A stretch of DNA of 64,000 nucleotides from CALMFG01 sp963674805 (GTDB lineage Bacteria; Bacillota; Clostridia; Christensenellales; CALMFG01): positions 545,029-609,028 of the forward strand of contig CAXXNY010000021.1 in NCBI GenBank assembly GCA_963674805.2, given 5' to 3'. This document shows positions 8,911-18,395 of this stretch, piece after piece; the stretch's first letter is position 1; the number at the start of each line of letters is the position of its first letter. The position numbers were made by a program, and so were the translations under genes. The notes under the pieces are model-generated. The model saw only the letters and a list, made by a program, of their open reading frames with translations, was not told where the DNA came from and made no database searches.

Positions 8911-9468
8911 ATGGTCATTATTTTAGTTTCCACTCAGGAAGAAAAAGAGAAAATTGAGCGTCTAATTGAAACATATGGAAAAGAATTATACAGCTTTGCG
9001 TTTCGCCTGACATTGAGCCAACACGATGCCGATGATTTGTTCCAGCAGACCTGGCTTAAAGTGGTGGATCATTTCAGCGCGCTCCAGGATAATAATTTTA
9101 GGGCATGGGTGTATAAAGTATGTGAAAATCAGTTTAAAGATAATTACAGAAAAGCCAAGACCAAAAAAAGAGTAATCAAAGACGATTATGCTTCTAATGA
9201 ACAAAAAGCCTTCGTTATCAGCAATGCTCCGGGTTTAGACAATCCGCAGGATGAGATTGAAAACCGAGCGGTTAAGGTGATGATCCTGGAAAAACTGAAT
9301 AATTTGCCCGAAACAAAGCGGGCGCCGATATTGATGTATTACTATCAGGCGATGAATTATGAAGAGATAGCCGAAGCCCTGCGGATACCCGTCGGCACGG
9401 TCCGGTCGCGTATTTTTGATGCCAAGAAGATATTGAAACAGCAGATGGAAGGTGAAATCTATGTTTGA
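8911..9468 (+). CDS. ECF-type RNA polymerase sigma factor
   Basis: 185 residues from ATG 8911, with GAGG at 8901-8904; an in-frame TTG at 8899 is less likely. Region 2 spans about 15-90: YGKELYSFAFRLTLSQHDAD and then DLFQQTWLKV, with the DNA-melting helix FRAWVYKVCENQFKDNYRK. Region 4 spans about 125-180: NLPETKRAPILMYYYQ, then EEIAEALRIPVGTVRSRI, the -35-binding HTH. There is no C-terminal extension. The gene overlaps the anti-sigma start by 8 bp, so the pair is translationally coupled. It probably directs RNA polymerase to its own regulon, likely including the surface-protein gene behind the anti-sigma gene. Confidence 0.9.
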   Translation: MVIILVSTQEEKEKIERLIETYGKELYSFAFRLTLSQHDADDLFQQTWLKVVDHFSALQDNNFRAWVYKVCENQFKDNYRKAKTKKRVIKDDYASNEQKAFVISNAPGLDNPQDEIENRAVKVMILEKLNNLPETKRAPILMYYYQAMNYEEIAEALRIPVGTVRSRIFDAKKILKQQMEGEIYV

Positions 9469-10495
9469 TATCAATCGGGAACTGGATGAAATACGAAGCA
9501 TCAGTTTAACGCCGTCGGCAGAGCTGATCAGGGAAACCAAACGCAGAATCAGAAGGCACCGGCAAAATGCGGATGCGCCAGAAGAACGGCCGGTATGGCG
9601 CAGGCGCGCGGCATGGATAACAGTGCCCATGGCAGCGGCGCTCGCGGTTGTGTTTGCAGTCAATATTGTATCGCTCCAATACACGGCATATTATACGGTG
9701 GATATTAATCCGGGCGTTGGGTTTTCAGTCAATGGCGACGGAATCGTAACTGATGTTGATTTAATCGATACGGAATCTATGGATGCGGATGTTTTACGTA
9801 CGCTTGAAGGGCGGCCGCTGGTACAGGTAATGGATGCAGTACTCGCGGAAGCACAGCGCAGCGGATATATCGAGCCGGATACGGACGTGCTGGTTGGCTG
9901 TTTTGCCGGACAAAAGCACACAGCGATCACAAAAAACCAGATCGGCGCGTCGCTGAGCGGCAATATTCAAGAGCGCATTAATCTTTTATATATTGTAGGC
10001 ACAAAGGATGAAAGAAAAACAGCAGAGCAGAAGGATGTTTCGCCCGGCCTTTACAGCCTGAGCCGATTGGCTGAGAATTCTGTTGTATCATCGGAAAGCG
10101 ACCTGACGGATGTGATTGCGGGTGTAGAGGCGGCAACCGGGCGCGATATAGAAGACCTGCTGGAAGAGAAACGCGGTCCAGAGGCGTATGCAGCGCCGGA
10201 AATTGACCTTACTATAAACCAGAATACGGCTGTGATTGCCTGGCCATATATTGGCTACCGAAAGAATAACTATGACGGTACGATCATCTACCAGCTGGCG
10301 TGTGCAAAAACCAAGGATGCACTGTTTGATTCGCCGCAGATACTGGATGAATACGTGTTTGAGGCATGGGATAAACAGCCGCTCAACTATGCACTGAGTC
10401 TGACTGATGAGAACCGGGATAGATATTACGCGGTCTTTGCGGTGTATGACGATGGAACGATCGTTGTAGATGAAAAACCAGTTTTTATTCCATAA
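9461..10495 (+). CDS. RsgI-like transmembrane anti-sigma factor with DINP autocleavage motif
   Basis: 344 residues from ATG 9461 (an in-frame GTG at 9452 is possible). Residues 1-48 are cytoplasmic and basic and should bind the sigma factor. A single membrane helix covers about 50-72. Immediately outside it, residues 76-140 match the RsgI middle domain: YYTVDINPGVGFSVNGDG with the following LEGRPLVQVMDAVLAEAQ helix. The Asn83-Pro84 bond in DINP corresponds to the self-cleavage site known in RsgI proteins of clostridia and bacilli. The C-terminal half has a strand-rich sensor-like region ending in YYAVFAVYDDG, perhaps an FN3-like fold. The unusual feature is partnership with an ECF rather than a SigI-type sigma factor. 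Confidence 0.82.
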   Translation: MFDINRELDEIRSISLTPSAELIRETKRRIRRHRQNADAPEERPVWRRRAAWITVPMAAALAVVFAVNIVSLQYTAYYTVDINPGVGFSVNGDGIVTDVDLIDTESMDADVLRTLEGRPLVQVMDAVLAEAQRSGYIEPDTDVLVGCFAGQKHTAITKNQIGASLSGNIQERINLLYIVGTKDERKTAEQKDVSPGLYSLSRLAENSVVSSESDLTDVIAGVEAATGRDIEDLLEEKRGPEAYAAPEIDLTINQNTAVIAWPYIGYRKNNYDGTIIYQLACAKTKDALFDSPQILDEYVFEAWDKQPLNYALSLTDENRDRYYAVFAVYDDGTIVVDEKPVFIP

Positions 10496-10560
10496 AACCG
10501 AACTTTTTTTAAGCTGAAACGTTGTATTAAGTGAGAAGAAAATGAAAAGGAGACAGGGAA

Positions 10561-13500
10561 ATGAAAACAAAAAGGTATGCACTTGTTTTGCTGGCCGTAT
10601 TTGTTATCAGCATGGTGTTTCCGACAATGGCGCTGGCAGAGAAAGGGAGTAATGACTTTACAACGGGATTGTCGATACCGGACACGACGGTCGAAGCGGG
10701 AGAGACGTTTAGCACAATTGTATCGGTTAAGAATCTGGATCCGACATACGGCTGCGATGTTACGATTACAACAAGTAGTGGGGAATGGAAGGCAAGCTTT
10801 TACCTTGCGGCGGGGCAGAGCCAATCAGAGACCATTATGCGGAGCATTCAGCATACGACGGATATCTATTATGTAGTCACAGCGTCACACGGTCCGGATA
10901 TCAGTAAAACTAAGAACACAAGCACCAAGACAGTTTATGTTGAAACAGAGTCAAGTAGCGAAGATGATATGGAGAGTGAAGAAACCGAGCCAGAACCGAT
11001 TGATGTCATCTTAGGCGATGAACCGGACACCGAGCCCGGGCCGGTCGGCGGTGTGCCAAAATCAGGTTCAATTGCATGGATTGAGTTGGACAATATCGTT
11101 TATGATGGGATTGATACCAGCCTGTCGCCAAGAGATGACGGGCAATATTTAGTATCATCTTTTGATGATCCGGTCGATGTTTCCGGAGAGATTTATTATA
11201 ATCTGCCCGATTCGATTATGGCTGACTATAGCGACAGAGAAGAATCAGAGTATATTCAGGTTCGGCTATGGATACATCCAATGGGAGACGCAATCGGATG
11301 CATGGAAGAAATTCACGAGATATATCCGATCTCAGCCGATGCAGGAGAAATTGACTTTGCATACACGCTGACGTTTAATGATATTCCGGCATTAACGGAC
11401 GGGGCAGCGGACTATATTTATTTTAATGCCAGCATGGTAGATCCGCTGAATCCCGGCAGCATGGAAGATTATTTCTGGGTCGGGATTGTTAACGGACCTT
11501 CGGATACATCTGACTATTCACTGCGGATGAATGAAACGCTGGTAAACGGCATAGCAGTGGATCCGGAGGAAATTATTGAGCTGCCTTATGGTGAACCATT
11601 TACGATTTCACAAAATATTGGGTATCAAATCCCGGAAGAAGAACTGGGTATGGCGGATTACGACCGCGCGGTTATCAACTCGGACTGCCTGATTAACGAT
11701 GAGCGAATCAGCACTGTTTTTATGCCTAGACTTGAGATATTGCCCGATGTCGTTGAAGGCGAATTCGAGATGAACATTGTTGGAGACCGGGCAAGTTTCG
11801 GACTGGCAGGATTGGATTACGGCGTGTACGAGGTGAGCATCAGCTCAGCCTTCAGCCGATCTATGTATCTTGCTCCGGCAATTGACAGCACAACCGCAAT
11901 TACTCTGACTATTGAGATTGTGGACCCTGGTACGGGCTGGGGGGATCCGGCTGATGAGCCGGGCGTGGGCGGTGTGTTCGGCGGGCTGATGGAGTTAGGT
12001 ATTTTTGAAAGACTGAGGGATTGGCTGGGCCTTGGCGGGCTGGTCGAAGACGGCATTAGCCTGACACCTGACAGCACCGAAATACTGCTGGCAGGACCCG
12101 AAGCGCTCAGGCTGAGTGGCGGCATCGCTTTCAGTGGACCGGAAAATGCCCGGGTCAGGATTTCCGGAGACGGTAACTTCGGCGAACCGCTGATACTGGA
12201 CCGCTTCACTGCTGAAGGAACCGCGCGGTACACCAAATGGGTATCAGTGGAAGAAAGCACAACGTACACGGTAACGGCGGAACTGATTGCCGAAGACGGA
12301 AGCATACTCGCAACGGACACCAGAACCGTTGCGGTGACGATTGATGGAGAGTCTCCTGAAATTGACTATACCCAGCGGTATTCACTGGCGGCGGAATCCA
12401 ATACGATCGAAAGCGGCGGCTCTACGACGCTCTATTATTCCCTGTCTAATGAGTTCAGCGGACAGACGCTGCATGTCCGGCTGTACGATGTCAATGCGGG
12501 TGAGGTGGTCTTTGAAGACGAAGATTTTGCCCCGGACGAAATACGCGACGGTATGGTTGAAAAAGCGCCGGAAACGACGACCAACTATGAGTTTATAGCA
12601 GAAGTGCTGGCGGATGACGGCAGCGTGATATGGTCGCAGATGAGAAGCGAGCGGATTGAAGTGCTGCCGGTTACGATGGCTGAAGACGGCGAAGAGACTG
12701 TGTTTAACCTGAGCCTCAGCGCCAGCGATACATCCGTCACGCCGGGCGAAGAAGTGACGATTTACGGCACTATTGATTACGGCCGGTATGATCCAATGGA
12801 TGCTATGGGAGAAATCTCGGTCGAGGTGACCGACCAGGATGGCCATGTGCTGTTCTTTGATACCAGTATGCTGCCCGGCGAATCAGTTGCGTTTGAAGAT
12901 ACCTATATCATGGATTCTTCGACCACATTCTTTATCACGGCGCAGGGTGAACAAATCGCCGGCGGCGGAAGGATGCGGGATATTGACCTGTTGTCAATTG
13001 AGGTTACGGATTTGGCTGAGGATGCCGATGAGGCAGACAGCAGACCGTCGTATGACATGGATTTTATCGTCGAAGTAAGCGATACGCTCATTGAGTCCGG
13101 TGGTAGTGTTGAAATAACGGCGACGCTGATTAATAACGGAACGGAAGAAGTATACGGAGTAGTCTTGGAAGATATTGGCCTGTTCGGCGGCGGCGACTGG
13201 CTGGCGCCGGGAGAAGCGCTGACGGGAACACAAACCCTGGTGCTCGATGCAACGACAATGATTGAATTAAGTGCGCGTGCGCATACGATGGTAGATATGG
13301 CAATCTTCTATGAACTACAGACGATCACCATCGTAGTTGATGATGCTTTAGGCACAGACATTGCAGAAGAGGGATATGGACTTGATTTGGATGTGCTAGC
13401 TGCGGACACGATGATTACAAGAGGAGAGACAACGCAGTTGATCATTGACGTAGAGAATACGGGTGAAAATGCAGTATCACTTTTGGTTTCTGGTGACGAG

Positions 13501-14349
13501 ACATATATAGACGGCGAGCCTTTTGCTCCGGGAGAGCACCGGCACCTTGAACTGTATTGGTCTCCAACAGAGACATCAACGGCATACATTATTGCCGGAG
13601 GGATTGACGAGAGCGGGATTTGGGTCTGCCGGTCCGCTGAATCGGCGACGGTTATCGTGGAAGACCCGCCGGCAATAGACGCTGCGGTTGACCTGGTGGT
13701 AACGTCGGATACAGATGGAATCGTCCGCGGCGTGGAAAGCGCGAATATCGCACTGGACATCACGAATACGGGGACTCTGCCGATTGCGCAGTACGTTATC
13801 GGCGATAGTCTGGATGGCCTTCTTCTGGTCGGCGGCGAGCTGCCGCCTGGTGAGACGGATCATCTCACACTGCCGCCATGGTCTCCGGGAAGAACGATGA
13901 CGGTAGTATTTGCCCTATATGCCTTAAATGAGGATGGTGAGCTCGTAGCAATGGACGATGAAGCGCTGGTTATCAGAGTGGTCGAACCGGAAGCGGAAGG
14001 CGGAGAAGCGGAACCCCCGGAACCAGCGGACGCGGAAGCTGAAGCGGGGCCCTTGGATGCAGCCGACGGCGCTGAAGCAGCAGAAGCGGGCGATGTGCCC
14101 CTCGACAGTGACAGCGTATATTCAGGCGGCATTGAACTATCGATAACGCCGGTATCGACCGAAGGAACCAGAGAGGGAAGAATCGTGCTGATGAACGGCG
14201 ATTCTGACCAACCCGGCGAAACGAATGAGCAGGTATACAGATTCAGACGCTGGATAACGGCAGTTATTGCGGCTATTGCTCTGGCGCTCATCGTGCTGGT
14301 TATGGTTTTGATTCTCCTAAGTAAAAAACGTAAGAAACAAAAAAAATAG
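10561..14349 (+). CDS. Large surface protein with repeated CARDB/Ig-like domains and a C-terminal membrane anchor
   Basis: 1262 residues. A signal peptide (1-26, ending TMALA) is followed by beta-rich domains. At least five have the pattern of a CARDB/Ig-like unit: an opening such as DTSVTPGEEVTIYGTI, DTLIESGGSVEITATL or DTMITRGETTQLIIDV, and a closing TEXTTY-like strand. Acidic linkers occur near 135-165 and a Glu/Ala/Pro-rich stalk near 1140-1190. Residues about 1231-1253 form a membrane helix followed by a basic tail SKKRKKQKK. There is no sortase motif, so the protein should remain anchored in the membrane and span the wall. It lies 65 bp after the anti-sigma gene, so it is probably part of that operon or its target. 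Ligand unknown. Confidence 0.82.
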   Translation: MKTKRYALVLLAVFVISMVFPTMALAEKGSNDFTTGLSIPDTTVEAGETFSTIVSVKNLDPTYGCDVTITTSSGEWKASFYLAAGQSQSETIMRSIQHTTDIYYVVTASHGPDISKTKNTSTKTVYVETESSSEDDMESEETEPEPIDVILGDEPDTEPGPVGGVPKSGSIAWIELDNIVYDGIDTSLSPRDDGQYLVSSFDDPVDVSGEIYYNLPDSIMADYSDREESEYIQVRLWIHPMGDAIGCMEEIHEIYPISADAGEIDFAYTLTFNDIPALTDGAADYIYFNASMVDPLNPGSMEDYFWVGIVNGPSDTSDYSLRMNETLVNGIAVDPEEIIELPYGEPFTISQNIGYQIPEEELGMADYDRAVINSDCLINDERISTVFMPRLEILPDVVEGEFEMNIVGDRASFGLAGLDYGVYEVSISSAFSRSMYLAPAIDSTTAITLTIEIVDPGTGWGDPADEPGVGGVFGGLMELGIFERLRDWLGLGGLVEDGISLTPDSTEILLAGPEALRLSGGIAFSGPENARVRISGDGNFGEPLILDRFTAEGTARYTKWVSVEESTTYTVTAELIAEDGSILATDTRTVAVTIDGESPEIDYTQRYSLAAESNTIESGGSTTLYYSLSNEFSGQTLHVRLYDVNAGEVVFEDEDFAPDEIRDGMVEKAPETTTNYEFIAEVLADDGSVIWSQMRSERIEVLPVTMAEDGEETVFNLSLSASDTSVTPGEEVTIYGTIDYGRYDPMDAMGEISVEVTDQDGHVLFFDTSMLPGESVAFEDTYIMDSSTTFFITAQGEQIAGGGRMRDIDLLSIEVTDLAEDADEADSRPSYDMDFIVEVSDTLIESGGSVEITATLINNGTEEVYGVVLEDIGLFGGGDWLAPGEALTGTQTLVLDATTMIELSARAHTMVDMAIFYELQTITIVVDDALGTDIAEEGYGLDLDVLAADTMITRGETTQLIIDVENTGENAVSLLVSGDETYIDGEPFAPGEHRHLELYWSPTETSTAYIIAGGIDESGIWVCRSAESATVIVEDPPAIDAAVDLVVTSDTDGIVRGVESANIALDITNTGTLPIAQYVIGDSLDGLLLVGGELPPGETDHLTLPPWSPGRTMTVVFALYALNEDGELVAMDDEALVIRVVEPEAEGGEAEPPEPADAEAEAGPLDAADGAEAAEAGDVPLDSDSVYSGGIELSITPVSTEGTREGRIVLMNGDSDQPGETNEQVYRFRRWITAVIAAIALALIVLVMVLILLSKKRKKQKK

Positions 14350-14417
14350 TGTATGTATGTCCGTGATAATGAAAAAGACGCTGCGGACATCATGAATCCT
14401 GACAAATATTGAAAAAG

Positions 14418-14462
14418 CACCTCCTGTTGCGGGATAACTGCGATAGGAGGTGTATTTTTATA
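14418..14462 (+). terminator. Intrinsic terminator after the 1262-residue surface protein
   Basis: Stem CACCTCCT (14418-14425) with AGGAGGTG (14445-14452), extended inward by several more pairs including wobbles, followed by TATTTTTAT. It closes the sigma/anti-sigma/surface-protein operon. Confidence 0.75.
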
Positions 14463-14514
14463 TGGGGCCGTAAGCTATTTGGACAATAAGGGAACCAGCC
14501 GAATGGGAGATAAT

Positions 14515-14534
14515 AACCTTGTAAATACAAGGTT
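14515..14534. promoter_or_regulatory. Perfect palindrome, candidate operator of the oligosaccharide locus
   Basis: AACCTTGTA at 14515-14523 and TACAAGGTT at 14526-14534 with two A between: a 9-bp perfect inverted repeat without a following T-run, so it is not terminator-like. It lies about 155 bp upstream of the YesL-like gene. Symmetry and size fit a dimeric repressor site of LacI or GntR type, but no such regulator is in the window. Confidence 0.4.
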
Positions 14535-14690
14535 TAGAATAAAGGTTGAATGAGAGAATGGATATGATTTTTTAAAGTAAAGCGAAAGACGGGTTGTTAA
14601 ATACCGGAATATTTTATACAATCAAATGAGTAAAACGATTATTGGGCAGACATTATAGAAAGAACAATCTTATGGGAAAGGCAAAAGCAC

Positions 14691-15344
14691 ATGACGGATG
14701 ATAAAAAACAGCAAACTAGCGAACAAGAACAGCAGACCAAAGGGTTTGCGCTGTTCTGGTCTATTTTGAAAACCTATTATCTGAATCTGGTTCTGCTGAA
14801 TCTATTGTTTATTGTGTCCTGTATTCCCGTTGTAACCATCGGTCCGGCACTCTATGCCCTTAACACTGTCACGGTGAATTTAGCCAGGCAGAAGCCCATG
14901 CAGCCGATAGCTGAATACCGTGAGGCGTTTAAAACAAACTTTTTGAAGCATATGTGGATTGGCCTTGGCATCCTTGCCTTAGCCGCAGCGCTGGTCTTTT
15001 CGCTGAACTTTTATTTCAATATTGCTTCTTTGACGGTGCTATATTACGTCGCTATTATCCTGGTATTTTCTGCAGTAATTATTATCGCGTCGGGGGCTAT
15101 GTATCTGTTTAAGTTACTGGTAATATTTGAACAACCTCTTAAGCTGCAAATAAAAAATGCAGTGCTGCTCAGTATCAGTTCGCCGGGTGCCTTGCTGAAA
15201 GTATTTCTGTTTGTGCTGGTTCCTGCATATCTGCTGATCAGAATCCCTGTTTTCGGACTGCTGCTTACAGCCTTAATTTTAATTGCATTAGCTTCGGTAA
15301 GCACCTCGATTATTACATGGAGCGTGATTAAAAAACACATTTAA
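14691..15344 (+). CDS. YesL/DUF624-family membrane protein
   Basis: 217 residues with about five membrane helices. The segment FWSILKTYYLNLVLLNLLFI, followed by CIPVVTIGPALYALNTV, is the hallmark of the DUF624 (YesL) family. These proteins are regularly found beside carbohydrate ABC transporters of the YtcP/LplB type and YesM/YesN systems in Firmicutes, and the same neighbourhood is present here. Their biochemical role is not established. A terminator follows at 15396-15433, so this gene is probably transcribed separately from the GH9 gene. The acidic, Gln-rich first 20 residues (DKKQQTSEQEQQ) are cytoplasmic. Confidence 0.8.
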   Translation: MTDDKKQQTSEQEQQTKGFALFWSILKTYYLNLVLLNLLFIVSCIPVVTIGPALYALNTVTVNLARQKPMQPIAEYREAFKTNFLKHMWIGLGILALAAALVFSLNFYFNIASLTVLYYVAIILVFSAVIIIASGAMYLFKLLVIFEQPLKLQIKNAVLLSISSPGALLKVFLFVLVPAYLLIRIPVFGLLLTALILIALASVSTSIITWSVIKKHI

Positions 15345-15395
15345 GGGAGAACGGATATCAATATATTGCAACAATTCGTTGCATTTACTCTATAA

Positions 15396-15433
15396 GCACC
15401 TGTGCTAGAATAATAGTAGCAGGTGTATTTTTT
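15396..15433 (+). terminator. Intrinsic terminator after the YesL-like gene
   Basis: CACCTG at 15398-15403 pairs with CAGGTG at 15420-15425, with partial extension, followed by TATTTTTT. It separates the YesL-like gene from the GH9 gene. Confidence 0.65.
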
Positions 15434-15451
15434 ATATGAAAGCAGAATGGA

Positions 15452-17083
15452 ATGAACAAAATAATCAGTGAACATATTCACATCAACCAGTTGGGGTATT
15501 GCCGGTATGCCGTAAAAACGGTATGGGTCAGCGAAGAAGCGTCACGCTTTTCGGTGCAAAATGCAGAAAGCGGTAAAAGTGTTTTTTCCGGGATGCTAAA
15601 ACCGGTAGAAAAGGATGATATCTCTTGCTGTGCCACGCTGGCCGGCGATTTCAGCGCTGTGACCGAATCTGGTGACTATTATATTGCGATTGAAGAACTG
15701 GGCGCGTCGTATTCATTCAAAATTTCGGATGATGTGTATACACCCGTAACAGTGGCGATACAGAAGATGTTATATTTCCAGCGATGCGGGATAGGATTAG
15801 AAGAGCTGTATGCGGGTTTGTATGCACATGCCGCATGCCACCTTGATTCGGCGATAGACTATGACGACCATAGCAGAATCATACAGGCGCAGGGCGGATG
15901 GCATGACGCCGGAGATTACGGGCGCTATGCCGTACCGGCGGCGCGGACAATCGCTGATCTGTTGTGGACGTACCAGCTGTTTTCGGACGTGTGCTCGGAT
16001 GAAACGGGTATTCCTGAGAGCGGCAACGGTGTGCCTGATATTTTAGATGAAGCATGCGTGGGGCTGGAGTGGCTGATGAAAATGCAGGCCGAAAGCGGCG
16101 GCGTTTATCATAAGCTGACACCGCTCGATTTTTGCGGCATGATTATGCCCGAGGCGGAAGACCAAATGCATTATGCAATTCGCATTTCCCCGACCGCGAC
16201 GGGTGCTTTTGCGGCGGTTATGGCAATGGCGACGCGGTTGTATAAAAATATCGATGCAGAGTTTGCAGGTAAGATGCAAACCGCTGCGAAACGCGCCTTC
16301 GAATTTATCAGGACACACCCTGATTATCCGCTTTTTAAAAATCCAAACGACGTCATTACGGGTGAGTATCCGGACGCTTCGGCTGAAGACGAAATATACT
16401 GGGCGGCGGTTGAACTGTATCTGTTAACAGATGAAAACCAATATCGTAATGAAGCAAAACGCAGATATTCCTGCCATGCAAAACTGAATCCGTATGATAA
16501 ACTGGAATGGTACGACGTCGGGTATCTGGGGACTTTTTCTTATTTATACAGTAAAAAAGATCAGGACAGTGCTTTTGTCAGCCGTCTTAAAGCCGATACG
16601 CTTGCAGCATGTGAGGAATTAATTCGGCTGGCTGAGAAAAAATCTTTTCATCTGGCTATGGAAGCAAAGGATTTTGTCTGGGGCAGCAATATGATTGTGG
16701 CGAACCGGGCGAATATTCTGATTATGGCCGATGCGGTATTCGGTGCTCCGGAGAGCGAAGAACTGATTCAATCTCATCTGGATTATATTCTGGGATGCAA
16801 TATTTTAAACCAGTGCTATATTACCGGATTCGGTTCTAAGACGGTGCACTTTCCTCACCATAGATTATCAGCGGCGGATGGCGTTGATGAGCCGGTACCG
16901 GGAATGGTGGCGGGCGGGCCGAACCACGATATGCAGGATGAGGTGGCAAAGCGGCTGTTTGATACAAATACACCGCCGGTGGCATGCTACAGTGACGATG
17001 AAGCAGCGTTTTCTTTGAACGAAGCGGCCACCTATTGGAATGCCGCCGTGCTGTTGATGATCAATTATTTTAATAAACGGTAA
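15452..17083 (+). CDS. Cytoplasmic glycoside hydrolase family 9 enzyme
   Basis: 543 residues without a signal peptide, so it acts inside the cell. Residues about 1-90 form the Ig-like CelD_N module (HINQLGYCRYAVKTVWVSEE). The catalytic (alpha/alpha)6 domain follows: WHDAGDYGRY with Asp152 and Asp155 (base and water-positioning residue of GH9), YILGCNILNQCYITGFGSK, HFPHHR, and Glu524 in LNEAATYWNAA as the acid. All catalytic residues are present. GH9 enzymes cleave beta-1,4-glucans. Together with the uptake system and the GH94 phosphorylase in this locus, the likely role is trimming imported cello- or mixed-linkage oligosaccharides. An exo-acting beta-glucosidase or glucosaminidase is an alternative. 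Confidence 0.88.
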   Translation: MNKIISEHIHINQLGYCRYAVKTVWVSEEASRFSVQNAESGKSVFSGMLKPVEKDDISCCATLAGDFSAVTESGDYYIAIEELGASYSFKISDDVYTPVTVAIQKMLYFQRCGIGLEELYAGLYAHAACHLDSAIDYDDHSRIIQAQGGWHDAGDYGRYAVPAARTIADLLWTYQLFSDVCSDETGIPESGNGVPDILDEACVGLEWLMKMQAESGGVYHKLTPLDFCGMIMPEAEDQMHYAIRISPTATGAFAAVMAMATRLYKNIDAEFAGKMQTAAKRAFEFIRTHPDYPLFKNPNDVITGEYPDASAEDEIYWAAVELYLLTDENQYRNEAKRRYSCHAKLNPYDKLEWYDVGYLGTFSYLYSKKDQDSAFVSRLKADTLAACEELIRLAEKKSFHLAMEAKDFVWGSNMIVANRANILIMADAVFGAPESEELIQSHLDYILGCNILNQCYITGFGSKTVHFPHHRLSAADGVDEPVPGMVAGGPNHDMQDEVAKRLFDTNTPPVACYSDDEAAFSLNEAATYWNAAVLLMINYFNKR

Positions 17084-17117
17084 AAAATGCTATAATCCAA
17101 TTCTAAGGAGTTTTTTT

Positions 17118-18395
17118 ATGAAAAGAAACGCTTGTTTGATTGTGGTTATCATATGTACGCTGTTACTTTCGGCATGTTACCCGTTCAGTACGCTGGGCCC
17201 CAGTATTAAAACTGAGGAGACACAGGAAACGATAACGCTTAGGTTTGTGAACTCGTGGGGCGGAGTGGATTCGAATGCCCAGACGCTCCAACAGATTTTT
17301 AACGACTTTATGGTTGAAAATCCGGATATTATTATTCAAAACGAGGCATTGGGCGGCGGCGATTTCTTAAAGAAACTAAAAGCGGATTTTGCAACCAATA
17401 ATGACCCGGATGTCTTTGGCCTCTGGCCGGGATCGGATATGAATGCGTTAATTGAGGCGGGAAAGGTGGCCGACCTAACCGAACTGATGGCCGAAAACCC
17501 TGAGTGGTATGCATCCTTCGGCGATGAGGCGTGGAGCCTTTGCTCGGTGGATGATCGGATCTACGGACTGCCGGTCGAGATTATTTATGAGGCGCTGTTT
17601 ATTAATACGGAGATTTTCGATCAGTACGATGCGCATGCGCCTGAGACCTTTGAAGATTTGGGCATTCTGGCGCGCTTGTTCTCGACAAAGGGCATTATTC
17701 CGATTGCGTACAACTTTGAAGCGGAAGGCACTTATTTATATCAAAACCTGCTGGCACAGATCGGCGGAAGAGATGGTGTGGTGAATGTATCCGAATGTTA
17801 CCGCGACGCCATGTACCGGATGAAAGACTTATATAATGCGAACGCATTCCCTGAAGATGCGTACCGAATCAGCAACAACCAGCGCAATGCGCTTTTTCTG
17901 GAAGGACAGGCCGCAATGATTGTACAGGGATCTTGGTTTACCCGACAGTTATATGAACAGGGCATGGGACACTCGGTGGATATCGTTCCGATGCCGCGGA
18001 TGAACGAAGACGGCGACGGTTATACACTGGTATACGGCCTAGGCTGCGGGACATTTTTCATGAGCCAGAAAGCCTGGGATGATCCGGTGAAACGCGAAGC
18101 CGGAATTAGGCTGTTAAGAAAGCTGACATCACCCGAAGTCTCACAGCAGCTCACCAGCGGTTCCGGGTTTATCAGCAATATTGATATGAGCAGTATTGCG
18201 CAGGAGGAAAGCACACTTTATGTAAAAGGGCAGGAGTTGATAGAAGGGGCAAGCGATCTTGCACCGCCGCCGGATTCTATCATCGACCGTGACCTTTGGG
18301 AAAACGAGATTGTGCCGGGCTTCTCGGATGTCTTTGATTACGGTGATGACGGCATCGAGCGGCTTTGGGGGCTGATCAGTGAAAACAAAAAATAA
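17118..18395 (+). CDS. Extracellular solute-binding lipoprotein (family 1), possible co-sensor
   Basis: 425 residues. Signal peptide with lipobox LLLSAC (Cys about residue 20), so it is membrane-tethered outside the cell. The fold motifs are those of family 1 sugar-binding proteins: NDFMVENPDIIIQNE, then DVFGLWPGSDMNALIEAGKV, and QAAMIVQGSWFTRQL. The 3' end overlaps the histidine-kinase gene by 17 bp, while the transporter permeases come only after the two-component genes and have their own binding protein. This suggests the lipoprotein serves the kinase as a ligand-presenting sensor rather than, or in addition to, transport. That role is inference from gene order. Confidence 0.85.
   Translation: MKRNACLIVVIICTLLLSACYPFSTLGPSIKTEETQETITLRFVNSWGGVDSNAQTLQQIFNDFMVENPDIIIQNEALGGGDFLKKLKADFATNNDPDVFGLWPGSDMNALIEAGKVADLTELMAENPEWYASFGDEAWSLCSVDDRIYGLPVEIIYEALFINTEIFDQYDAHAPETFEDLGILARLFSTKGIIPIAYNFEAEGTYLYQNLLAQIGGRDGVVNVSECYRDAMYRMKDLYNANAFPEDAYRISNNQRNALFLEGQAAMIVQGSWFTRQLYEQGMGHSVDIVPMPRMNEDGDGYTLVYGLGCGTFFMSQKAWDDPVKREAGIRLLRKLTSPEVSQQLTSGSGFISNIDMSSIAQEESTLYVKGQELIEGASDLAPPPDSIIDRDLWENEIVPGFSDVFDYGDDGIERLWGLISENKK

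Noticed and set aside
11817..12846. Minus-strand frames of 150-167 codons inside the 1262-residue protein gene
   Set aside because: Shadow frames caused by the Ser/Thr/Glu-rich codon usage of the plus-strand gene; Ser-rich, low-complexity translations.
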